Shown: piece after piece, positions 1 through 6,137 of the stretch
Layout: every line of letters begins with the position of its first letter
Position numbering within the stretch: position 1 is the stretch's first letter
Assembly (NCBI GenBank): GCA_016199605.1
Contig: JACQGJ010000020.1
Coordinates: forward strand, 1 to 12,952
DNA from: Armatimonadota bacterium
GTDB taxonomy: Bacteria; Armatimonadota; Abditibacteriia; CG2-30-59-28
DNA: 12,952 nt
Reading direction: 5' to 3'
The notes under the pieces: model-generated
Seen by the model: only the letters and a program-made list of their open reading frames with translations
Told to the model about the DNA's origin: nothing
The model's database searches: none
Made by a program: the position numbers and the translations under genes

Positions 1-1836
1 GGCGGCGGCATCTTCACCAAAGCCGCTGATGTCGGGGCGGACCTGGTTGGTAAGGTGGAGGCGGGGATTCCTGAAGACGATCCCCGGAATCCGGCGACGA
101 TTGCCGACAACGTGGGCGACAACGTGGGCGACTGTGCCGGAATGGCGGCGGACGTTTTCGAGTCGTATGAGGTAACCCTGGTTGCGGCGATCATTTTAGG
201 AGCGGCGACCGCACCTCTCTTCGCTCCAGACACCAACTTCGTCATGAAGCTGATCATGTACGCCCTCCTCGTACGGGCCGTCGGCGTGTTTGCGTCCGCC
301 ATCGGCATCCTCACAGTCAAGGGTAATGAGAAGGAAGACCTCGACCCAATGCAACCGATCAACGTAGGGTTCTATATTTCGGCCCTCGTCGCGACCATTG
401 GCTTTGGTCTGGTCAGCCTGTTCTACATGAACAACATCGTTGTGGAACTCAAGAACAAAGCAGGCGATGTGACAGGTACCGTGCCTGTCGAATGGTGGCG
501 TTTCTTCCTGGCCACCCTTGCCGGCATCATCCTCGCGATGATCATCGGAAGACTCACCGAGTACTTTACCTCTGCGGAGAAGAAGCCAGTCACAGAGATC
601 GCGTACTCTTCGAAAACGGGCCCGGCGACAATGATCATCTCCGGTTTCTCGCTGGGTCTCGAAAGCAGCGTCTGGAGTGTCCTGGCAATCGCGGCGGCGC
701 TCTTTGCCCCGCTGGTGATCTTCCCGCCGCAGATCTTCGGCAGCTCACTCTTGTCCTTCTATGGGATTGCGCTTGCTGGTCTCGGCTTGTTGACCACGAC
801 GGGCTACATTCTGGCGATGGATACCTTCGGGCCGATTTCCGACAACGCCAACGGCATTTTCGAGATGTCCGGCGCTTTGAAGGAACAGGAAGAAAAGGGC
901 GTGAAGCCGGGCATTCTCTCCGGGGAGAAGATCGTGGCTCGGTTGGATATGGTGGGCAACACAACGAAAGCTCTTACGAAAGGTTTTGCTATTGCCACGG
1001 CCGTTGTGGCGGCGACAGCGCTGTTCCATTCCTTTGTAGAGGACGCCAAGCTGACCGGCATCGGATTGCCGATTGACGTCCCCGAGATTTTCATTGGTCT
1101 GCTGATCGGCGGCGCAGCGCCCTACCTGTTCTCGGCCTTCGCGATCAACGCCGTTGGACGCGCGGCCTTCCAGCTAATTGAGGAAGTCCGGCGACAGTTC
1201 CGGGAAAAACCTGGAATCATGGCCGGTACCGACACCCCCGATTACGCGACCTGCGTCGCCATCGTCACGGCTGCGGCGCAGAAAGAACTGCTGGGCCCCG
1301 GCATTCTGGCCATTGCCCTACCTGTCCTCGTTGGCTTCGGCATGAGCATCGGAGGACAGGTCGTGACCATTGGCGGACACGATTACATCCTGACGGGAGC
1401 GCAAGCGCTCGGAGGATATCTTGCCGGCGCGATTCTCTCGGGACAGTTGTTAGCCGTGCTTCTGGCAAACTCAGGCGGCGCGTGGGACAATGCAAAGAAG
1501 AAGATTGAGGATGGTCTGTTCGGCGGCAAAGGAACCGAGTTCCACAAAGCCGGTGTCATCTGCGACACCGTCGGCGATCCCTTCAAAGACACCGCCGGTC
1601 CGGCGTTGAACCCCCTCATCAAGGTCATGAACCTGGTCGGGATTCTGATTGCTCCGATCGTCATACAGGCAAGCATCCCAACGTGGGTGAGGGTCGCGGT
1701 CGTCCTTGTGACCCTGATGGCTCTTATCGGCGCGGTTGCTTTCAGCAAGCGCGGGAGCATCGTCGACTCACTCGCGGCAGCAGAGGCCGCTGAGGCGGCC
1801 CACACAGAGGAACTGCTCGCAGACACGGCGGCATAG
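1..1836 (+). CDS. hppA: Membrane-bound proton-translocating pyrophosphatase, K+-independent type (5' end missing)
   Basis: This is an integral membrane enzyme that hydrolyses cytoplasmic pyrophosphate and pumps H+ outward. The reading frame is open from base 1, so the gene starts before the window; 611 residues are present and roughly the first quarter is absent. Pyrophosphate/Mg-binding signatures are intact: GADLVGKVE at fragment residues 12-20, EDDPRNPATIADNVGDNVGD from about 25, DTFGPISDNANGIFEMSG in the middle, and CDTVGDPFKDTAGPALNP at about 521-538 with D522, D526 and D530. Many hydrophobic helices lie between these motifs. The GNTTKALT motif carries K323 and T326; in the family, Lys and Thr at these sites mark the K+-independent H+-pumping class, whereas K+-dependent (including Na+-pumping) members have Ala and Gly/Ala. 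An Ala/Glu-rich tail follows the last helix. A hairpin terminator follows 68 bp after the stop codon. Confidence 0.97.
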   Translation, partial: GGGIFTKAADVGADLVGKVEAGIPEDDPRNPATIADNVGDNVGDCAGMAADVFESYEVTLVAAIILGAATAPLFAPDTNFVMKLIMYALLVRAVGVFASAIGILTVKGNEKEDLDPMQPINVGFYISALVATIGFGLVSLFYMNNIVVELKNKAGDVTGTVPVEWWRFFLATLAGIILAMIIGRLTEYFTSAEKKPVTEIAYSSKTGPATMIISGFSLGLESSVWSVLAIAAALFAPLVIFPPQIFGSSLLSFYGIALAGLGLLTTTGYILAMDTFGPISDNANGIFEMSGALKEQEEKGVKPGILSGEKIVARLDMVGNTTKALTKGFAIATAVVAATALFHSFVEDAKLTGIGLPIDVPEIFIGLLIGGAAPYLFSAFAINAVGRAAFQLIEEVRRQFREKPGIMAGTDTPDYATCVAIVTAAAQKELLGPGILAIALPVLVGFGMSIGGQVVTIGGHDYILTGAQALGGYLAGAILSGQLLAVLLANSGGAWDNAKKKIEDGLFGGKGTEFHKAGVICDTVGDPFKDTAGPALNPLIKVMNLVGILIAPIVIQASIPTWVRVAVVLVTLMALIGAVAFSKRGSIVDSLAAAEAAEAAHTEELLADTAA

Positions 1837-1903
1837 GAAACGTGTTGACATGACGAGGATTCTGCATAAGCCTGCGTCTTGCACCCATAAACCCTCGCCC
1901 TTG

Positions 1904-1940
1904 AGCGCGCCCCACACTTCCCCGGGGCGCGTTTACTTTT
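1904..1940 (+). terminator. Intrinsic terminator after hppA
   Basis: A 10-bp stem (1904-1913 with 1924-1933) has a core of eight uninterrupted G-C pairs, CGCGCCCC/GGGGCGCG, extended by a G-T and an A-T pair. The loop is 10 nt and a T-rich tract, TTTACTTTT, follows at 1932-1940. It lies about 70 bp after the pyrophosphatase stop codon and before the next gene, so it should separate hppA from the potassium-transport genes. Confidence 0.8.
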
Positions 1941-2061
1941 GGACTGAATAGGGGGAGAATGATGGTCGAGTGTGATTGCGGAAAACTGTGGTCCGTTTCA
2001 AGCACAGCATAGTGGTCACTGACCTACCGTGTCATCTGTACGAGTAAAGTGATGAGCGTCA

Positions 2062-3879
2062 ATGCTAGCCGCGATTAGGCGATTACTGATCGGTGAGCCG
2101 ATTCCAACCAAGAGGGCCAAGCACCACCGGCTGCCCAAGATCCTTGCGCTGCCGGTGTTTGCTTCTGACGCGCTTTCGTCCACCGCCTATGCCACGGAAG
2201 AGATCCTGCTGGCCCTCGCCGTTGCAGGATATTTCCATTATTCGGTGCCGATTGGAGTCTGCATTGCCGTTCTCCTCGCCATTGTGTCCTTCTCCTACCG
2301 TCAGACGATCATGGCGTACCCCGGCGGTGGCGGGGCTTTCATTGTTGTTCGGGAAAACCTGGGTCTCTACCCCGGTCTGATCGCGGCGTCGGCCTTGCTG
2401 ATCGACTACGTGCTGACCGTCGCTGTGAGCATCACAGCGGGGATTGCAGCTCTAACGTCGGCTCTTCCGGCGTTACAGGAACATCGCGTTGCCCTTTGTC
2501 TTCTGTCCATAGCGGTGGTTACCCTTGCCAACCTTCGAGGCGCCAAGGAATCGGGCACCGTGTTTGCGGTGCCCACGTACCTGTTCATCGTGTCTTTTTT
2601 CATCATGATCGTGACGGGAATCTTCAAGATGCTCTTCAACGCAGACGGGATTCCCGACCCAGCCCCTGTGCCCGTGGCTGCCCCACCCATTGCTCTTTTC
2701 ATTTTACTCCGGGCTTTTGCTGCCGGGTGTACCGCACTTACCGGGATCGAGGCCATCGCGGACGGGGTACCAGCTTTTCAACCACCCGAGACGAAGAACG
2801 CCAGCATTACGTTGGTCTGGATGGCTGGAATACTCATCGCCCTGTTTCTCGGGATCACGTTGCTGGCGCACGCCTTCGGAGCGGTCCCTGACAAGCACAC
2901 CCACGAAACCGTCGCCTCCCAGTTGGCTGCCGCCATCTTTGGGCGATGCTGGTTCTATTACGTTATCCAGGCCGCCACTGCGCTCATCCTGATTCTCGCA
3001 GCCAACACGGCCTATCAGGACTTCCCGCGGCTGTCTTCCATTCTCGCCCGTGACGGGTTCGCGCCGCGGCAACTGGCGAACCTGGGAGACCGGTTGGTCT
3101 TTGCCAATGGAATTGTGCTCCTCGGTTTGGTTGCCGCAGCGCTGATCGTCCTGTTTCACGGCAGCACGCACGCTCTGATCCCCCTGTACGCGGTAGGCGT
3201 CTTCATGTCGTTCACGTTGTCACAGGCGGGCATGGTTCGACGGTTTATCCAATGCAAGGAGGGTGCCTGGCGAAGAAATGCAGCCATCAGCGGCATCGGA
3301 TCCGCTACCACAGGGATCGTGTGCTGCGTCATCACCTCCGTCAAATTCACCGACGGCGCCTGGATGGTGATCGCGGCAATTCCCGTCTTCGTAGTCCATC
3401 TCCTGGCTATCAGCCGGCATTATCGCGTCTGTCAGCAGGAGTTGTCTCTGGAAGGCTACCGGCCTCAGCGGAGAGTCCACCACAAGGTGATCGTGCTGGT
3501 TCCGGGCGTCCATCGGGGCATCATACAGGCCCTTTTGTACACGAAGTCAATTGCCGAAGATCCCGAAGCGGTTTACGTGGAGTTGGATCCAGCGAACACT
3601 CCCCGGATTCTGGAAGCCTGGGGCGAATGGGGACAAGGGTTGCCTCTGCGTGTCTTGAAGTCACCGTGGCGCTCCCTGATGGAGCCTCTCCTGGGTTACA
3701 TTGAGATGCTGGACAACCAACCCGATGTCGATCTCGTCACGGTGGTCATCCCGGAATTCGTAACCAATCGCTGGTGGCACCGGCTTTTGCACAATAGCTC
3801 TGGGTTGTTGCTGAAGTTTGCTTTGCTGTGGCGGCGCAATGTCGTCGTCACCAATGTCCGTTATTACCTCGACCGTTAG
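2062..3879 (+). CDS. KimA-type K+/H+ symporter (APC superfamily permease)
   Basis: This 605-aa inner-membrane transporter probably imports K+ with H+. It has about 12 hydrophobic segments (residues ~28-450) and a soluble C-terminal domain (~470-605). As I remember Bacillus subtilis KimA (YdaO, about 607 aa), it matches over its whole length: FASDALSSTAYATEE (D36, Y43), the YPGGGGAFIV loop, LIDYVLTVAVS (D115, T119), ALTGIEAI (T227, E230), IPLYAVGVF (Y376) and the final segment RWWHRLLHNSSGLLL. These residues correspond to KimA positions reported to bind K+ or couple protons (D36, Y43, D117, T121, T230, E233, Y377). D36 and Y43 have the same numbers in both proteins, which supports the ATG chosen despite a weak ribosome-binding site (GTGATGAG). 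In KimA the C-terminal domain binds the inhibitor c-di-AMP; whether this one does is unknown. No ydaO riboswitch is recognisable upstream. A generic amino-acid permease role is the alternative. Confidence 0.85.
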   Translation: MLAAIRRLLIGEPIPTKRAKHHRLPKILALPVFASDALSSTAYATEEILLALAVAGYFHYSVPIGVCIAVLLAIVSFSYRQTIMAYPGGGGAFIVVRENLGLYPGLIAASALLIDYVLTVAVSITAGIAALTSALPALQEHRVALCLLSIAVVTLANLRGAKESGTVFAVPTYLFIVSFFIMIVTGIFKMLFNADGIPDPAPVPVAAPPIALFILLRAFAAGCTALTGIEAIADGVPAFQPPETKNASITLVWMAGILIALFLGITLLAHAFGAVPDKHTHETVASQLAAAIFGRCWFYYVIQAATALILILAANTAYQDFPRLSSILARDGFAPRQLANLGDRLVFANGIVLLGLVAAALIVLFHGSTHALIPLYAVGVFMSFTLSQAGMVRRFIQCKEGAWRRNAAISGIGSATTGIVCCVITSVKFTDGAWMVIAAIPVFVVHLLAISRHYRVCQQELSLEGYRPQRRVHHKVIVLVPGVHRGIIQALLYTKSIAEDPEAVYVELDPANTPRILEAWGEWGQGLPLRVLKSPWRSLMEPLLGYIEMLDNQPDVDLVTVVIPEFVTNRWWHRLLHNSSGLLLKFALLWRRNVVVTNVRYYLDR

Positions 3880-3908
3880 AATTCCGGCTGGATTTCTGAC
3901 GGGACCTC

Positions 3909-3937
3909 TTGCGCGGAACATGGCGCGAGGCTAAAAT
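3909..3937 (+). promoter_or_regulatory. Possible sigma-70-type promoter for the UspA-like gene
   Basis: TTGCGC (3909-3914) and TAAAAT (3932-3937) are separated by exactly 17 nt, so the -35 is poor and the -10 good. An imperfect inverted repeat, CCTC..GCGC / GCGCGAGG (3905-3914 with 3923-3930), overlaps the -35 and spacer and could be an operator or a weak hairpin. The spot is 27 bp after the KimA-like stop codon, so the small downstream gene may have its own transcript. Assigned by eye only. Confidence 0.35.
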
Positions 3938-4005
3938 GGGTGCGGTCTGTCTTGGGATGCCTGGCAGGCCCGCCGTTGTATCCTGCTGAGGGTGAGACAC
4001 CGACC

Positions 4006-4440
4006 ATGGATATCTCTCATATTCTGATGCCTTACGAAGGAACACCTGATGACGTGGAGGCGCTCAAAGTCATCTGCAAGGTTGCGAAGGAATTCAAGGC
4101 CAAGCTTTCTCTTGTGTACGTGATTGAGGTGCCGCTCACGTACTCGGTGGAGGACGAGGACGTGCCTGGACAGGATGAAGCCCAGGAGATCATGGAACAG
4201 GCTGAGGAAATTGCCTCCGCCGTCGGTGGTCACGTGGTCACCGAAATCTTGAAAGATCGAGAGGCGGGGCGCGCCATCGTCGAACAGGCGAAGACTCTGG
4301 GCGCAAGCCTCATCTTCATCGCTGCAAGCCATCCAAAGCGGATGAAGGCGTGCTACCTGGGCAGCAATACCGACTACATCTTGAAGAAGGCGCCGTGTTT
4401 TGTCTGGGTGAGTCGTCACCCGGCGGCGCCACCTCCTTGA
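4006..4440 (+). CDS. Universal stress protein (UspA family), degenerate nucleotide-binding loop
   Basis: This 144-aa cytoplasmic protein is a single USP domain with alternating strands and helices: MDISHILMPYEGT start, KLSLVYVIE second strand, an acidic linker, ASLIFIAAS fourth strand, and the terminal LGSNTDYILKKAPCFVWV. ATP-binding family members carry G-x2-G-x9-G-S/T. Here the first glycines are replaced (A106-A107-S108-H109) and only G119-S120 remain, so ATP binding is doubtful. I chose the ATG at 4006 over an in-frame ATG at 3940 because the USP fold starts at residue 2 and GAGGGTGAG lies about 10 nt upstream; the 22 extra residues from 3940 match nothing in the family. It sits between the KimA-like symporter and two RCK genes, suggesting a regulatory role in K+ transport, which is inference. 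Confidence 0.88.
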   Translation: MDISHILMPYEGTPDDVEALKVICKVAKEFKAKLSLVYVIEVPLTYSVEDEDVPGQDEAQEIMEQAEEIASAVGGHVVTEILKDREAGRAIVEQAKTLGASLIFIAASHPKRMKACYLGSNTDYILKKAPCFVWVSRHPAAPPP

Positions 4441-4623
4441 GAGGGATTAAGGGCTGAGGGATACGGGTTCCCTCGTCAGGGAGGGAGTCGGCTCTCACAT
4501 CTCCGTCCCCAGGGGATAGGCAGCCTTCAATGTCTGAATGGTGATGAGGGGTGCTGCCGCTTTCAGGAACCCACTACCCTCCACCTCAACCGTGAACAAC
4601 CAACCATTCCGAAGGGTGCAATC

Positions 4624-5271
4624 ATGCGAGTTGTAATTCTGGGTTGCGGACGAGTCGGCTCAGAGCTTTCGAAGATGCTGATCGCGGACGGTCATTGGGT
4701 TTCAGTCATTGATCGAAGTCCGGAGTCATTCAAACGTCTGGGCGACTGGTTCAAGGGGGACACGGTACTGGGAGCGGGCATTGACACCGACGTCCTGGAG
4801 CGGGCTGGAGTCCGTGAGGCGGAGGCGTTCGTCTCTGCCACAAACGGCGACAACACGAACATCATGGCTGCGCTCATGGCGAAAGAGGAGTACCACGTCA
4901 AGGAAGTTGTGATTCGGATTTACGACCCCTTGCGTACAGCCATCTATCGTGAGATGGGGCTAAAGACAATCTGTCCGACCCTGGTCGGAGCCTCGCAGAT
5001 TTACAAGATGATCCAGCCCGGCGAGACGCTCTCCTCAATGCCAGTTGACGATGGCAGCCACGTGGTTCTGGAGATCGCTGCTCCCGCGTCGTACGTGGGC
5101 AAGAAACTCCGATCGCTGCCTCTACCAGAGGAAGCAGTCCTGTCAGGTCTATTGCGAGGCGGGTCCGCTTCCGTTCCGTTACCGGATACTCGTCTTGAAG
5201 ACATGGACCGGTTGGTCATCCTGGTTCGGACGGACGCGGTGGCAAGAGTCAAAGATGTGATGCAGGAGTGA
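4624..5271 (+). CDS. TrkA-type RCK protein (NAD-binding K+ uptake regulator), first of a pair
   Basis: This 215-aa cytoplasmic protein has an N-terminal Rossmann RCK_N domain (about 1-120) and a C-terminal RCK_C domain (about 130-213). The dinucleotide-binding signature ILGCGRVGSEL gives G7-x-G9-x2-G12, and D30 ends the second strand, as expected for NAD(H)/nucleotide binding. The second half has the RCK_C pattern GETLSSMPVDDGSHVVLEI...VGKKLRSLPLPEEAVL. Proteins of this type form rings that gate or tune K+ transporters in response to ligands such as NADH/NAD+, ATP/ADP or c-di-AMP. AAGGGTG lies about 6 nt before the ATG. It is followed after 10 bp by a second RCK gene, so the two are surely co-transcribed. 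No TrkH/KtrB pore subunit is in the window; the nearest transporter is the KimA-like symporter upstream. Confidence 0.93.
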   Translation: MRVVILGCGRVGSELSKMLIADGHWVSVIDRSPESFKRLGDWFKGDTVLGAGIDTDVLERAGVREAEAFVSATNGDNTNIMAALMAKEEYHVKEVVIRIYDPLRTAIYREMGLKTICPTLVGASQIYKMIQPGETLSSMPVDDGSHVVLEIAAPASYVGKKLRSLPLPEEAVLSGLLRGGSASVPLPDTRLEDMDRLVILVRTDAVARVKDVMQE

Positions 5272-5281
5272 GGAGTTAGCC

Positions 5282-6022
5282 ATGTATCTGCTCATCGTCG
5301 GGTGTGGAAAAGTCGGGTTTTACCTGTGCAAGGACATGCTTGCCCGTGGCCATGAGGTCTCCGTCATCGAGAAGCGGCCGGACAAGTGCAAAGAGGCCCA
5401 AGATCAGGTTGGCAACATCGTGTTTGAAGGAGACGGCTGCGATCCCTCAGTCTTGGAGAGACTGGGGATCGCACGCGCGGATGTGATGGTTGCGGCGACC
5501 GGCCATGACGAAGACAATCTGGTGATCTGCCATGTCGCGAAGGTTTTGCACCCCGACCTCCGCACCGTCGGTCGCGTCAACAACCCGAAGAATGAGCCGA
5601 TCTTTCGGCGTCTCGGACTGAATGCCGTGGTCAATAGCAGTCAGTTGCTTGCCCACATGATCGAGCACGAATTCAGCACGGGAGACCTCGTCCCTCTGAT
5701 CTCCTTGCGACGAGGAGGTATGGACATGGTGGAGGTCACAGTGTCAGAGTCTTCTCCGTGTGCCGGCAGGACGATTAGGGACATCCAGCTTCCGGTGAGT
5801 TGCACTCTGGTTTCCATCGTCAGGAATGGAGGCGTGGTGGCTCCCCGTGGAGAAGTGGAGTTGAATACGGGGGATGAGGTCATTGCTGTCGTTCGCCCGG
5901 AGCACGAGGAGGAACTTCGGACTCTCCTGGTAGGTGAGACCCGCGAAGCCGAGATCCGAGGACCTGTATCAGTAGAGAACGGGCGGTCCCGCAAGATGGG
6001 GAAGCTGTTCAAACGAACATGA
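5282..6022 (+). CDS. TrkA-type RCK protein (NAD-binding K+ uptake regulator), second of a pair
   Basis: This 246-aa protein has the same layout as its upstream neighbour: RCK_N with IVGCGKVGFYL (G7, G9, G12) and an acidic residue, E30, at the end of strand two, then GDGCDPSVLERLGIARADVM, then an RCK_C domain (about 140-222; VEVTVSESSPCAGRTI...NTGDEVIAVVRPE). A basic tail ends in RKMGKLFKRT. The ribosome-binding site GTGAGGAG overlaps the upstream stop region and the intergenic gap is 10 bp, a tight two-gene operon. The two proteins are clearly distinct in sequence, so this is not a recent duplication. Together (461 aa) they equal one E. coli TrkA, which holds two RCK units in tandem, so they may assemble as a hetero-oligomer. 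Confidence 0.93.
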   Translation: MYLLIVGCGKVGFYLCKDMLARGHEVSVIEKRPDKCKEAQDQVGNIVFEGDGCDPSVLERLGIARADVMVAATGHDEDNLVICHVAKVLHPDLRTVGRVNNPKNEPIFRRLGLNAVVNSSQLLAHMIEHEFSTGDLVPLISLRRGGMDMVEVTVSESSPCAGRTIRDIQLPVSCTLVSIVRNGGVVAPRGEVELNTGDEVIAVVRPEHEEELRTLLVGETREAEIRGPVSVENGRSRKMGKLFKRT

Positions 6023-6123
6023 ACCCCGGCGTCTGTCGTGGGGGTGTGGCCTCTGCTAAGGCGCCCTTCGGGAGACTGGATGTAGGTTGCATGTCCGACC
6101 ACACAATTCAGCACCATGACGGC

Positions 6124-6130
6124 AAGGTGG
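6124..6130 (+). promoter_or_regulatory. Ribosome-binding site deciding the TTG start of the GH20 gene
   Basis: AAGGTGG lies 7 nt before the TTG at 6138 but only 1 nt before the other in-frame TTG at 6132. An in-frame stop at 6117-6119 closes the frame upstream, and no in-frame ATG exists before the signal peptide, so a TTG start is required unless there is a frameshift. Confidence 0.6.
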
Positions 6131-6137
6131 TTTGGAG

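Noticed and set aside
110..132. Tandem direct repeat of a 12-bp unit (aacgtgggcgac) within hppA
   Set aside because: It encodes the DNVGDNVGD pyrophosphate-binding motif that is conserved across the whole family, so it is protein-level constraint and not a DNA repeat element.
1941..2061. Possible c-di-AMP (ydaO) riboswitch before the KimA-like gene
   Set aside because: Only about 120 bp remain after the hppA terminator, and I could not recognise the conserved core or a paired terminator there.
4441..4623. Hairpin GAGGGA-N7-TCCCTC (4456-4474) and a TTGAGA-N17-GATACG promoter-like pair before the RCK genes
   Set aside because: The stem is only 6 bp with no T-tract, and the -10 matches in three positions only; neither is convincing as a terminator or promoter.
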